Shown here: positions 1-14,407 of the stretch, piece after piece
Position numbering within the stretch: position 1 is the first letter of the stretch
Layout of the letters: each line of letters begins with the position of its first letter
Origin: Atrina japonica
Lineage: Eukaryota > Mollusca > Bivalvia > Pterioida > Pinnidae
DNA: 64,000 bases
Direction of reading: 5' to 3'
NCBI GenBank assembly: GCA_030159075.1
Contig: BROG01000350.1
Location: 434,001 to 498,000, forward strand
The notes under the pieces: generated by a model
Seen by the model: only the letters and a program-made list of their open reading frames with translations
What the model was told of the DNA's origin: nothing
Database searches by the model: none
Made by a program: the position numbers and the translations under genes

Positions 1-1350
1 TTTGATTTTTTTATTGAAAACAATGTTTTTGTTTTTTTAAAATAAAAATGAAAGAGTACATGTAAATGATTTTTACTTGGAAATTAAAATGAGAAAAGAT
101 AAAGAATAAGAAATATTCAAGAATTAAAATAATTTTTAAAATAAATAATATTATGTACAAATACTTGTAGATCTAATTCACCCATTATTGGTAAAAATCA
201 CTTCAAATTATAAAAAAAAACATGTAAAAGAATTGAAAAAATTTAAACTATCTAAACTTAGACAGTGGGTAGTAACTATTAAAGCAACATGCAATGAACA
301 AATATGTAAACTGCTACATCTTCAAATGAGAAAAAATAGCAGACATTATGCTGTAAAATCTGTACCGTACAATATGAAATTATTCACACAAATATGTGGA
401 CATTATCATATACCTGGACTAAACCAGGTAGACCAAACATTTCAATACACAAAGATTTGTTAAAATTTCTGTAATTCACAACTTTCGACTCTAAATACAC
501 CAAAGAATTCAAGATGCCCATACATGTAGATCATTCTTGTAATTATTTGCCATTGACTTTGTACTTTCAATACAGATAAAAACCCTTAAAATTATAAAGC
601 TACTTCCTAGCCTGGTACCCTGGGGTGCTTGCACATCAAAAGGCCTAGGGTGCCAGGCTAAGTTACTTCCTTCTTGATACACATGAAAATGTTAAAGCTA
701 GAGGGTTTTAGCAGGGTGCATTGCCCTGCCCCAACTTGTTCCTTATAACAAGCTTGTCATCATGGTTATCAAGTAGAAAATCATAGCAAATTTTTACCTA
801 TTGATTCAATGCATTAGAGTGGTGCTAAAGGCAGAACTGTAGAATATATTTATAAAATTTCAGTGACATGGAAAGTTCTGAATCATGTTAGGTATATGTC
901 TTTGCCCTTTTGTTGACAGATGCTATGTAAGTAACCTTTTTGATGGACACGAGAAAAGTGCAATTTTGTCTCGGAGAAACCTGCCCCTCTAAACATCTTG
1001 ATCAAACACTGCATGATGTCAACATGTAAACTCAAAGAAAAGTCTATTGATGGTCATATGTTGATAAAATATGCATAAAACGTAGTTAAAATTCAAATTT
1101 TGTAAACAAAACAGAAACGATTCTCTTTGCTTTGCAACAATAAAGATTACCATAGACACTTATCATACAATAAATTTTTATGTCATCAACATACGACAAT
1201 GATGCCAGGGTTGTATGGCATTAGCTCTCCAGATTTTTGTCTCAGCGAGTTAGAAATCACAAGTACCATTACTTAAAAAATCACCATGATATTGATAATG
1301 TGATCCTTGAATACATGAGCCATATTGTTGCTGACAACATTAAACGTCAT
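1..1350. other. Intergenic AT-rich DNA, no gene seen
   Basis: No ORF here shows protein-like composition or splice-bounded structure. The 91-codon frame at 188-463 is low complexity and has no supporting signal. A short inverted pair lies around 608-660 (cctagcctggtaccc and a later gggtgccaggcta), so this part could be a small decayed foldback element. Confidence 0.5.
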
Positions 1351-1354
1351 GTCT

Positions 1355-1865
1355 GAGGATCTATACACCAAGACTTGTAGTGTAAATTCTACAGAGGATC
1401 TATACACCAAGACTTGTAGTGTAAATTATACAGAGGATCTATACACCAAGACTTGTAGTGTAAATTATACAGAGGATCTATACACCAAGACTTGTAGTGT
1501 AAATTCTACAGAGGATCTATACACCAAGGTTTGTAGTGTAAATTATACAGAGGATCTATACACCAAGACTTGTATTATACAGAGGATCTATACAAGACTT
1601 GTAGTGTAAATTATACAGATCTATACACCAAGACTTGTAGTGTAAATTATACAGATAGAGGAGTCAATTCTAGACCACCAAGACTTGTAGTGTAAACAGA
1701 GGATCTATACACCATCTATTCTATAGAGGATCACCCAAGACTTGTAGTGTACAATCTATACAGTAGGATAAATTATACAGAGGATCTATACACCATAACT
1801 TAAAGAGTAAATTATACACCAAGACTTGTAGTGTAAATTATACAGAGGATCTATACACCACATAT
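1355..1865. repeat. Minisatellite, ~39-bp unit
   Basis: About 13 copies of a unit beginning gaggatctatacaccaaga and continuing with cttgtagtgtaaattataca. The first five or six copies are nearly identical and the later ones are shortened or rearranged. The open frame through the array is only a translation of the repeat. Confidence 0.9.
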
Positions 1866-2102
1866 ATCTAAACCTCATCTGGAAGTGTACAATGTGGATA
1901 CACCAAAGTTTAACATAGTGTAGAATCAAGATCAGTTCTTGCTTTCATGGAATTGCAGAATTTTTTCAGTGCAATTCCACTTGACTTGGTATAGTTTTAA
2001 TCCATGCATATCCACTAGAATAGTCCACTAAACCAACCAGAAATTGTTTGTGTAAACTCACCAGGATCTCTCACCATTATGCTTTAAATTCAATATGATT
2101 TG

Positions 2103-2313
2103 TCATGGTGTAAATCCACCTGGACTTGTCACAAAACTAGATGGACTGTTGTCATCAGTCGTTGGACTTGGTGACCGGACATTACGGAATTTCTCATGCA
2201 TACTTCTCACCAAGGCCTTGTATAGTGGTTCTCCGGGGGAAGCACCGGAAGTTAAATTTGAGGGACTACCGGCTTCTGTCTGTCTTTTCTTGACTGGAGT
2301 TCCACCAGGTGAT
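2103..2313 (-). CDS. PRR11-like last exon, Ser/Pro-rich tail
   Basis: Acceptor taaatttcag. Residues 265-334 and TGA. Contains GSPGGTPVKKRQ, then PLYKALVRSMHEKFRNVRSP and a Ser/Thr/Pro-rich end. The order SPGGTP, amphipathic helix, RSPSP matches the tail layout of vertebrate PRR11 and is the main ground for the name. Confidence 0.7.
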
Positions 2314-5300
2314 CTGAAATTTAATCACATTTCATTGGGTAAATCTGTATAAATCAGTAATGATATCACAGGTAACCACAAGATAAAAATCATGGGTAGT
2401 GGAGAGGTTTTGTGCAAAAACACCATATAGTAGTTGTGCATGCATAGAGCAATATGGATATAGCAGATAAATATGCTGAAACCAATATGGATATTTGATG
2501 TATAGGCACCAAACAATATTGATAGTAGATGAAATGTTCACACATTCACATTTGGAAAATCTTTTTAAAAATTTGGCAAACGAAATTCTCTTTTGGCGAA
2601 AATAAATTTGGAGCTGAAATGTTCTGTATAATTATTGAAATTGATAATTCCCTGCAAATATGCATTTCTGATCTGCATGCGTGCAATTAATCCTCAAGTT
2701 GATTTCACACCTGTTTTAAATGTATGCAGTCTAGGACCCTGGTGCTGATGTGTATACAATAGGTAAACTGCTACTTGTCACACCTATTTAAACATACCTG
2801 CAAGTCATCCTGTCTTTTATGATACCCTAATCAACATCCATGATGATAAGTAATTCCTGATAATCTTTTAATTGGATTTAAAACTCAGAAAACTTTACCA
2901 CTTGTTGATATGACAGATAAAGAACCAATGATATTAGGCCGCTTGTGTTGAAATCAATTACTTGTCTCTTTATCAGAAAATAATGTTAACCACCCTAATT
3001 ACATTTACAAAATAAATAATAAAAATGATAAATTGTAACATAACCCATAAAGAAAGTGATAATGAGTATGACATTGTTTGACATGTACATGCAACTCACA
3101 ACCACTGATTGCTGCTGATATCACAGATAAACAAAAAAATTATCAACAAAATACATGTATTGGTTTTGAAAATATATAATGCAACAAGCAAAAAGAAAGA
3201 AAGAAAAAAAATAATATAAATTTCAATGCAATTAACATTTGATAGAATTTTGTGAACATTGTAGGCCAGGAAATGGGATTGGCAAGTTACTAACTCGAAG
3301 GTGTCTATGTATTTACGAGCCGACTTGGCTCAGTCGGTCGCATGCTCGACTCTTGATCATGAGGTTGTGAGTTCGAGCCAAGCCGGTGGCAGGTTGGTTT
3401 CCTGTCTTTCGGATCGAGACATTAAAAACCGAGGTCCTGTGTCACAGTAGGTGTCGGCACGTTAAAGAACCCTCACTGCTCAATGGCCATAAGTGCCGAG
3501 CATAGGCCAAATTTGAAGCCCTTCACCGGCATTTGGTGATGTCTCCATATGAGTGAAAGATTCTTGAGTGGGACGTTAAACAAGAATAAAACAAACAAAC
3601 AAACAAACTAGGTACTTACAGACTACAGTTACAGTAATTTCTATTCAAACTAGCACTTTACCTTTTTTATAAGAATTGAATAATTAGAATAATGAAAACC
3701 ATGACAAATTAAGTAATATGTATGCTTAGAGCAATATATGGATATAAAAGATGTGTATGCTTACAGCAATATGGATATAGAATATATTCATGCTAAGAGC
3801 AATATGGATATAGTAGATTGGAAACCGTATCATTTTGAGGTCCAAGTCACAGTTTCAAAAAGGTCCTCTTAAAAATTACATGAGAGATTGCTTCTTTTAC
3901 CTTGAATAAGCTTTCAGCTTTTACTTGTGTGTGATGTATGATTTGTATTTATGAAACTTTAAATATTTTACCTGAGATTGCTGGTTGATTTTAAACGTTT
4001 CATTGGATTGTTGACAGCCAATAATTCCAAGTGTAAGCTTCTCAATGAACCAATCGGTGACAAGGAGGCAAAGGATGACAATGAACTGTAAACACAAGGT
4101 CAAAATTCAATAAAAGATGCAAAAATGAGAAAATAATCCAAAAGACTGATTCTACAGTGGACCACTTTATTATCAACAATATGAACATATTTGTTCCTGG
4201 GTGAGTTTGGTGTTGTATATAGAAGATATTTGCCACAAAATTTGAAAAGTTTTCTGATTGGCAGAGTGAAAATGACACATTTTACATTGAATTTGCATGA
4301 AGTGTTATTTTTCACACTGTGAAAAATAACATTTAAAACAACAAATTTATCTATACAGTAATTGATAAATCCTTACGTTTCACTGTACTTGCAATAAAGA
4401 ATTTTCTCTTACAAATGCCACATCAACTGAGTGCAGCTAAAAATTAAGACGCATATAACATGGCAGCTGACAGATAGAATAAAGGGTACTGTAAACGTCA
4501 AAATTATTTCCTTGTTGGAGGTAATTTATGCTAAATACGGGATGAAGAGTTTTTCATGTAGTACCAACAATTACTATCTCACAGTAGTGCTAACATTTAC
4601 TATCTCACAGTAGTGCTAACAATTACTATCTCACAGTAGTTCTAACAATTACTATCTCACAGTAGTGCTAACAATTACTATCTCACAGTTGCTAACAATT
4701 ACTATCTCATAGTGCTAACAATTACTATCTCACAGTAGTGGTAACAATTACTATCTCACAGTAGTTCTAACAATTACTATCTCACAGCTAACAATTACTA
4801 AGTAGTGCTAACAATTACTATCTCACAGTAGTGCTACAATTACTATCTCACAGTAGTGCTAACAATTACTATCTCACAGTAGTGCTAAAATTACTATCTC
4901 ACAGTAGTGCTAACAATTACTATCTCACAGTAGTGCTAACAATTACTATCTCACAGTATTGCTAATATAATCTCACAGTAGTGCTAACAATTACTATCTC
5001 ACAGTAGTTCTAACAATTACTATCTCACAGTAGTGGTAACAATTACTATCTCACAGTAGTGGTAACAATTACTATCTCACAGTAATACTAACAATTACTA
5101 TCTCACAGTAGTGCTAACATTTACTATCTCACAGTAGTGCTAACAATTACTATCTCACAGTAGTGCTAACAATTACTATCTCACAGAAGTGGTAACAATT
5201 ACTATCTCACAGTAGTACTAACAATTACTATCTCACAGAAGTGGTAACAATTACTATCTCACAGAAGTGGTAACAATTACTATCTCACAGTAGTGCTAAC

Positions 5301-8300
5301 AATTACTATCTCACAGTAGTGCTAACAATTACTATCTCACAGTAGTGCTAACAATTACTATCTCACAGTAGTGCTAACAATTACTATCTCACAGTAGTGC
5401 TAACAATTACTATCTCACAGTAGTGCTAACAATTACTATCTCACAGTAGTGCTAACAATTACTATCTCACAGTAGTGCTAACAATTACTATCTCACAGTA
5501 GTGCTAACAATTACTATCTCACAGTAGTGCTAACAATTACTATCTCACAGTAGTGCTAACAATTACTATCTCACGGTAGTTCTAACAATTACTATCTCAC
5601 AGTAGTACTAACAATTACTATCTCACAGTAATACTAACAATTACTATCTCACAGTAGTACTAACAATTACTATCTCACAGTAGTGCTAACATTTACTATC
5701 TCACAGTAGTGCTAACAATTACTATCTCACAGTAGTGCTAACAATTACTATCTCACAGTAGTGCTAACAATTACTATCTCACAGTAGTTCTAACAATTAC
5801 TATCTCACAGTAGTGGTAGTCCTACAATTACTATCTCACAGTAGTGCTAACAATTACTATCTCACAGTAGTGCTAACAATTACTATCTCACAGTAGTGGT
5901 AACAATTACTATCTCACAGTAGTGGTAACAATTACTATCTCACAGTAGTGGTAACAATTACTATCTCACAGTAGTTCTAACAATTACTATCTCACTGTAG
6001 TGGTAACAATTACTATCTCACAGTAGTGCTAACAATTACTATCTCACAGTAGTGCTAACAATTACTATCTCACAGTAGTGGTAACAATTACTATCTCACA
6101 GTAGTGCTAACAATTACTATCTCACAGTAGTGGTAACAATTACTATCTCACAGTAGTGCTAACTACTATCTCACAGTAGTGGTAACAATTACTATCTCAC
6201 AGTAGTGCTAACAATTACTATCTCACAGTAGTGGTAACAATTACTATCTCACAGTAGTGCTAACAATTACTATCTCACAGTAGTTCTAACAATTACTATC
6301 TCACAGTAGTGCTAACAATTACTATCTCACAGTAGTTCTAACAATTACTATGTCACAGTAATACTAACAATTGTAGTGCTAACAACTATCTCACAGTAAA
6401 CAATTACTATCTCACAGAAGTGGTAACAATTACTATCTCACAGTAGTACTAACAATTACTATCTCACAGAAGCGGTAACAATTACTATCTCACAGAAGTG
6501 GTAACAATTACTATCTCACAGTAGTGCTAACAATTACTGTTTAATACAGGACTGTGCACAGTAATTTGTTGACACTACGTAAAAAAAAACCTTACGCATA
6601 TGGTTTGCATATGGATATTGTGTACTTAACAACACGTGGAAATATTCACGTTTATAGTATTTGAATTCTGCAATAAACATATAGTGATGGTAAAATTGAT
6701 CAATTCCATTAAAAGCACACATTCTTTGAAATAATATCCTCCATGGGATATGTTTGTCATTGTAGCCTGGGATTTTTAAACTAAAAATGCATGTTTATTT
6801 CTAATTTTTACTGCAAATAGTACATGTCATTATATTGACAGTAATATTACAATAGGTCAGGTGTCAGGAAATAAAATCAGGTGTCAGGTAGTAATATCAG
6901 GTGTCAGGAAATAAAATCAGGTGTCAGGTAGTAAGATCAGGTGTCAGGTAATAAGATCAGGTGTCGGGTAGTAAAATCTGGTGTCAGGTATAAGATCAGT
7001 TGTCAGGTTGTAAATCAGCTGTCACATATTAAGATCAGGTGTCAGGTAGTAAAATCAGATGTTAGGTAGTAAGATCAGGTGTCAGGTAGTAAAATCAGAT
7101 GTCAGGTAGTAAAATCAGATGTCAGGTAGTAAGATCAGGTGTCAGGTAGTAAAATCAGATGTCAGGTAGTAAGATCAGGTGTCAGGTAGTAAAATCAGGT
7201 GTCAGGTAGTAAGATCAGGTGTCAGGTAGTAAAATCAGGTGTCAGGTAGTAAGATCAGGTGTCAGGTAGTAAAATCAGATGTCAGGTAGTAAGATAAGGT
7301 GTCAGGTAGTAAAATCAGATGTCAGGTAGTAAGATCAGGTGTCAGGTAGTAAAATCAGGTGTCAGGTAGTAAAATCAGGTGTCAGGTAGTAAGATCAGGT
7401 GTCAGGTAGTAAAATCAGGTATCAGGTAGTAAAATCAGATGTCAGGTAGTAAGATCAGGTGTCAAGTAGTAAAATCAGGTATCAGGTAGTAAGATCAGGT
7501 GTCAAGTAGTAAAATCAGGTATCAGGTAGTAAGATCAGTTGTCAGGTAGTAAAATCAGGTATCAGGTAGTAAGATCAGGTGTCAAGTAGTAAAATCAGGT
7601 GTCAGGTAGTAAAATCAGGTGTCAGGTAGTAAGATCAGGTGTCAGGTAGTAAGATCAGGTATCAGGTAGTAAGATCAGGTGTCAGGTAGTAGAATCAGAT
7701 GTCAGGTAGTAAAATCAGATGTCAGGTAGTAAGATCAGGTGTCAGGTAATAAAATCAGGTATCAGGTAGTAAGATCAGATGTCAGGTAATAAAATCAGGT
7801 ATCAGGAAGTAAGATCAGGTGTCAAGTAGTAAAATCAGGTATCAGGTAGTAAGATCAGGTGTCAGGTAGTAAAATCAGATGTCAGGTAGTAAGATCAGGT
7901 GTCAGGTAGTAAAATCAGGTATCAGGTAGTAAGATCAGGTGTCAAGTAGTAAAATCAGGTATCAGGTAGTAAGATCAGGTGTCAGGTAGTAAAATCAGAT
8001 GTCAGGTAGTAAAATCAGATGTCAGGTAGTAAGATCAGGTGTCAGGTAGTAAAATCAGGTGTCAGGCAGTATAATCAGATGTCAGACAGTAAGATCAGGT
8101 GTCAAGTAATTAAATCAGATGTCAGACGTTAAGAGGTAGTAAAGTCAGGTGTCAAGTAATAAGATCAGGTTTCAGGTAGTAAATTCTGGTGTCAGGTAAT
8201 AAGATCAGTTGTCAGTTTGTAAAATCAGCTGTCACATATTAAGATCAGGTGTCAGGTAAAAAAATCAGGTGTCAAGCAGTAAATCAGGTGTCAGGTAGTA

Positions 8301-11300
8301 CAATCAGGTGTCAAGTAATAAGATCAGTTGTCAGGTAGTAAACGCAGGTGTCAGTATTAAGACCAGTTGTCAGGTAGTAAGATCAGGTGTCAGATAGTAA
8401 AATCAGGTGCCAGGTAGTAAAATCAGGTGTCAGGTAGTAAGATCAGGTATCAAGTAGTAAGATCAGGTGTCAGGTAGTAAAATCAGGTATCAGGTAGTAA
8501 GATCAGGTGTCAAGTAGTAAAATCAGGTATCAGGTAGTAAGATCAGGTGTCAAGTAGTAAAATCAGGTATCAGGTAGTAAGATCAGGTGTCAGGTAGTAA
8601 AATCAGATGTCAGGTAGTAAGATCAGGTGTCAGGTAGTAAAATCAGGTATCAGGTAGTAATATCAGGTGACAAGTAGTAAAATCAGGTATCAGGTAGTAA
8701 GATCAGGTGTCAGGTAGTAAAATCAGGTGTCAGTATAATCAGATGTCAGACAGTAAGATCAGGTGTCAAGTAATTAAATCAGATGTCAGACGTTAAGATC
8801 AGGTGTCAGGTAGTAAAGTCAGGTGTCAAGTAATAAGATCAGGTTTCAGGTAGTAAATTCTGGTGTCAGGTAATAAGATCAGTTGTCAGTTTGTAAAAAT
8901 CAGCTGTCACATATGAAGATCAGTGTCATAAAAAAATCAGGTGTCAAGCAGTAAATCAGGTGTCAGGTAGTACAATCAGGTGTCAAGTAATAAGATCAGT
9001 TGTCAGGTAGTAAACGCAGGTGTCATATATTAAGACCAGTTGTCAGGTAGTAAGATCAGGTGTCAGATAGTAAAATCAGGTGCCAGGTAGTAAAATCAGG
9101 TGTCAGGTAGTAAGATCAGGTGTCAGGTAATAAGATCAGGTATCAAGTAGTAAGATCAGGTGTCAGGTAGTAAAATCAGGTATCAGGTAGTAAGATCAGG
9201 TATAGTAAATCAATCAGGTAGTAAGATCACAGGTGTCAAGTAGTAAAATAGGTATCAGGTAGTAAGATCAGGTGTCAGGTAGTTAAAATAATGTCAGGTA
9301 GTAAGATCAGGTGTCAGGTAGTAAAATCAGGTATCAGGTAGTAATATCAGGTGACAAGTAGTAAAATCAGGTATCAGGTAGTAAGATCAGGTGTCAGGTA
9401 GTAAAATCAGGTGTCAGGCAATATAATCAGATGTCAGACAGTAAGATCAGGTGTCAAGTAATTAAATCAGATGTCAGACGTTAAGATCAGGTGTCAGGTA
9501 GTAAAGTCAGGTGTCAAGTAATAAGATCAGGTTTTAGGTAGTAAATTCTGGTGTCAGGTAATAAGATTAGTTGTCAGTTTGTAAAATCAGCTGTCACATA
9601 TTAAGATCAGGTGTCAGGTAAAAAAATCAGGTGTCAAGTAGTAAAATCAGGTATCAGGTAGTAAGATCAGGTGTCAGGTAGTAAAATCAGGTATCAGGTA
9701 GTAAGATCAGGTGTCAAGTAGTAAAATCAGGTATCAGGTAGTAAGATCAGGTGTCAGGTAGTAAAATCAGGTATCAGGTAGTAAGATCAGGTGTCAGGTA
9801 GTAAAATCAGGTGTCAGGTAGTAAAATCAGGTATCAGGTAGTAAAATCAGGTGTCAGGTAGTAAAATCAGGTGTCAGGTAGTAAAATCAGGTGTCAGGTA
9901 GTAAGATCAGGTGTAAGGTAGTAAATCAGGTGTCAGGTAGTAAGATCAGGTGTCAGGTAGTAAGATCAGGTGTCAGGTAGTAAAATCAGGTGTCAGGTAG
10001 TAAGATCAGGTGTAAGGTAGTAAATCAGGTATCAGGTAGTAAGATCAGGTGTCAGGTAGTAAAATCAGGTGTCAGGCAGTATAATCAGATGTCAGGTAGT
10101 AAAATCAGATGTCAGACAGTAAGATCAGGTGTCAAGTAATTAAATCAGATGTCAGACGTTAAGATCAGGTGTCAGGTAGTAAAGTCAGGTGTCAAGTAAT
10201 AAGATCAGGTTTCAGGTAGTAAATTCTGGTGTCAGGTAATAAGATCAGTTGTCAGTTTGTAAAATCAGCTGTCACATATTAAGATCAGGTGTCAGGTAAA
10301 AAAATCAGGTGTCAAGCAGTAAATCAGGTGTCAGGTAGTACAATCAGGTGTCAAGTAATAAGATCAGTTGTCAGGCAGTAAACGCAGGTGTCATATATTA
10401 AGACCAGTTGTCAGGTAGTAAATCAGGTGTCAGGTAGTAAAATCAGGTGTCAGGTAGTAAAATGATGTGTTAGGAAGTAAAATTAGGTGTCAGGTAGTGA
10501 AATCAGATGTCAGGTAGTAAGATCAGGTGTCAGATTGTAAAATCAAGTGTCAGGTAATAAAATTAGTTGTCAGGTAATAAAAACAGGTGTCATATATTAA
10601 GATCAGGTGTCAAGTAGTAAATTCTGGCATCAGATAGTAAGACCAGGTGTCAAGTAGTTAAATCAGGTGTCATATATTAAGATCTGGTGTCAAGTAGTAA
10701 GATCAGTTGTCAGATAGTAAAATCAGATGTCAGGTAGTAAAATCAGGTGTTAGGAAGTAAAATCAAGTGTCAGGTAATAAAATTAGTTGTCAGGTAATAA
10801 AAACAGGTGTCATATATTAAGATCAGGTGTCAAGTAGTAAATTCTGGCATCAGATAGTAAGACCAGGTGTCAGGTAGTAAAATCAGGTGTCATATATTAA
10901 GATCTGGTGTCAAGTAGTAAGATCAGTTGTCAGATAGTAAAATCAGGTGTCAGGTAGTAAAATCAGGTGTCAGGTTGTAAGATAAGGTGTCAGGCATTTA
11001 AATCAGGTGTCAGATATTCAGATCAGGTGTCAGGTAGCAAGATTAAGTGTTAGGTTGTAAGATAAGGTGTGAGGCAGTTAAATCAGGTGCCAGGTAGTAA
11101 AATCAGGTATGAGGTGGTAAGATTAGATTATGTTATGATAGATTACAAATACTAAATAGAGTCTTGAAATTCTTTGAATTAGTATCTCTAAAGTACTGTC
11201 TTATACTCACCCTGTCCTTGCATGCTTTCTCGGTACAATTAGACTTTGAGGAGTATCCATCTATAAAATCAAATATCCAATAATATATTAGATTACAGTT

Positions 11301-14300
11301 TATAATATATGTACTGTATTGATACCAAAGTTCCTATGTATACAGCATTTTAGTGTATGTACTTAAATAATCATATTCCTTTACTTTGCTTACAGACAGA
11401 TTTCAATAAAATTAGCACATATTCCCCCAAAGATAATCAAAGAACTTGTACATGAGCATTCTTGAACTTATACAAATGAGTCTTGCTGTAGAGGTGCTCC
11501 TCATTATCAGTGTTTAAGACATGTTCCAACTGAAATGGAAGATAATAGCAAGATAATACAAATTCCCAGAGAAATGATGAATCAACACATGTCCCATTTC
11601 TAAATAAATTGTGAGCAATGACAAAACTTTAACCTTTGTTTCTTTGTTTGATGCCTAACAAGTACAGTGGAACCTCACCTAAAGACCACCTTTAGGAGAC
11701 CACATCGCATTTCAAACCACAAGTTTTCAGTCTATTGATAGATATTTAATAAATACAGAACCTCACTTATATGACCACTTTGAGTCAGTCGGTTAGGTGG
11801 TCTTAATAACGTGGTTCCACTGTAATACAAATAACAGCAGCAGTAACATAAACAACTTATTAAGATTCAAAAGTTCACAATACTTCTTATAACCTGGAAA
11901 TTAACATCCTTTAAGGGTGTCCCTCTCATAGGTGTGGTTGGTGTATTACACATGGTTTTTGATTTCTGCATTTGGGATTTTCCTGATTTAGCTGAGGCAA
12001 CATTTGAAGTTATTAGAGGAGGAGGGGGAGGTGGTGGTGGCAGTGGTGCTGACGGAACCATGGGTAGTGGCGGCAGAGGTGCAGATGGCACTATTGGTGA
12101 TCGGGCATCTACTGTAGGTACATTCTCTTTGTTCACTTGACATCTGGAGATCTGTCTCTTTTCTGCGAGACGTTTGGAGGTCCGTCTACCTCTGGTTTCT
12201 GTAAGATGAAATTACAAAATGTGTGTGTATATATATATATCATATATGTTACCATTCAACATGTTTAAAAACAGCAAAAATCCAGAGACAAGGTGGAATG
12301 CCATGTTAAAAATTTTTCAATGTATATTGGCAGCCATTTTTTATGGTAGAGAGTAAACCTGCTTAAAATGTACACAAGAGAAAACCATCTGCCTTCAGTG
12401 ATACTGTCACGCCCTCATGCATTAATTATCTTCGTAATGCACCCCCATGCATTAAATATTCTCGTAATGCACCCCCTGTTTGGAATTCCTCTATCTATAT
12501 TGTGATCAATGAAAAGAAAAAGGAGTTCTGAGTACCATCCTTTTCCGGTACATTTCATCGTCTGCTCATTCAGTGTCATCCAAAATCATAAACTGAACAC
12601 AGAGAAAGGATTCTTAATACTTTCTCGACAACAATTTTGGAATTCAAAAGTATGTTGCTATTGTTGTATCTTATCTATTTTAATTTGTAATTTAGACATA
12701 CTATGATCAGAAGTTTATAACATGACAATTTTGAAATCATACTTTTCTCCGTCCTTGATCCTGATATCAGCTCTCGGCCCTTAGGCTGAGAAGAAGTATG
12801 ATATCAAAATGGTCAAATAATAATCTCTATGTATGACATCATTAAAACAAAGCTTTCCCGTTTAAGTCAATTAACACTACACACCATATCAGTCTGGTCT
12901 AATACAATAAAAAATGACATTCCATTGCGATTCTTTGGGGTGAAAGGGTCAAACAATGGCCATCTACAAGTCATTTGTACCCTCAATGTGCCCCTCAATT
13001 TACAAATATTGAAAGTATATTTTTCAGAATTACCATTGGTATAATGAAATGCTCGAGCCATGCCATTTGTCAAGTCATTGAGTTTTTCTTGGCACTCTTG
13101 GTCTGTGACTTTACAACAGCTATCTTCACCATGAATCAGCCCCATCATCTTCACCTGTAGATGTTTATTTCTTTGTGAGTGATAATATTTTACTTCATAA
13201 AACAGCTAATTGATATTATACTGATTAATTTCACTATTTACACAAACTTTACATTTCATTAATGTACATTTCATAAAAATTGTCCACCAATTAGATATAT
13301 TGCAGTCTAGCTATTTCTAGAGTTTTACTATATAATCTTTATCTTATAGAGTATGACAACATTTCAGACCCTCACTGTGGCCTGATATCATCCCAGCACA
13401 CTCCTTGATAATCTTAATCTTATAGAGTATGACAACATTTCAGACTCTCACAGGGAGTCACTGTGGCCTGATGTCATCCCAGGAAACTACTAAATAATCT
13501 TTATCTTATAGAGTATGACAACATTTCAGACCCTCACTGCGGCTTGATGTCATCCTAGCACACTCCTTGATAATCTTTATCTTACTGAGTATGACAACAT
13601 TTCAGACTCTCGCCCTCATGTTATCCCAGCAAACTTCTATAAAATTTTTATCTTATAAAGTATGACAACATTTCAGACTCTCACAGGGAGTCACTGTGGC
13701 CTGATGTCATCCCAGCAAACTTCTATATAGTCTATATCTTACAGAGTATGACAACATTTCAGACCCTCACAGTGAGTCACTGTGGCCTGATGTCATCCCA
13801 GCAAACTTCTATATAATCATCAATCTTTATCTTATAGAGAATGACATTATTTCAGACCCTCAGTGGCCTGATGACATCCCAGGAAACTTGGTTTAAACAA
13901 ATTTGTATTTAAAGGTGCTCTATCAACAGTTTTATAAAATTCTATTCATATTTTTTTCAATCATGAAATATTTATACTCATTGAAAATGAAACTCATTGC
14001 CTTTTCATGAAATTGCATCTCCAGTTAATATGTACATGTACTGATTAAAAAAGCACTCCGCAGCATACAAGAAGCATTTTAAGTTCCTTATACAAGTTAT
14101 ATAAACAATTTTAGCATCCAAGGAGCATTTGTTTTTATAATTATATTTATAAAACCAATGCAGAAAGGTTTTGTCACCATCATGTTTCCTCATGTGACAT
14201 TAGCATTTCCATTCCTTTACCTTCAAGTAGGACATCATCCCCTGGTCTTCAAGGTCTTGTTTCTTCTTTTTACTTAATACTTTCTTGTAGACATGTGGAT

Positions 14301-14349
14301 TTTCATCCAGGTAGTTCATTAGCGCCTGCAGTATAAGAGATAAAGAATG

Positions 14350-14407
<58 letters not shown>

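Larger units (their letters stand above)
2314..11210 (-). other. 8.9-kb last intron of the PRR11-like gene
   Basis: Holds a SINE (3317-3605), unique AT-rich DNA (2314-3310 and 3606-4560), and two very large minisatellites that together fill about 6.2 kb. The stretch 6540-6855 is unique with nothing recognised. Confidence 0.65.

Noticed and set aside
3317..3380. tRNA-like A and B boxes that could be called a tRNA gene
   Set aside because: No cloverleaf closes and the head continues into a SINE body repeated elsewhere; the same applies to 39986, 46600 and 50630.
4562..11122. Regular short repeats that could be mistaken for a CRISPR array
   Set aside because: Units are contiguous with no unique spacers, and the context is a eukaryotic intron.
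11934..12140. Glycine-rich plus-strand frame
   Set aside because: Shadow of the poly-proline exon of the minus-strand gene.
12867..13030. C-terminal continuation of the minus-strand frame beyond exon 3
   Set aside because: A donor at 13033 fits the phase of the next exon; the read-through part is unlike coding sequence.
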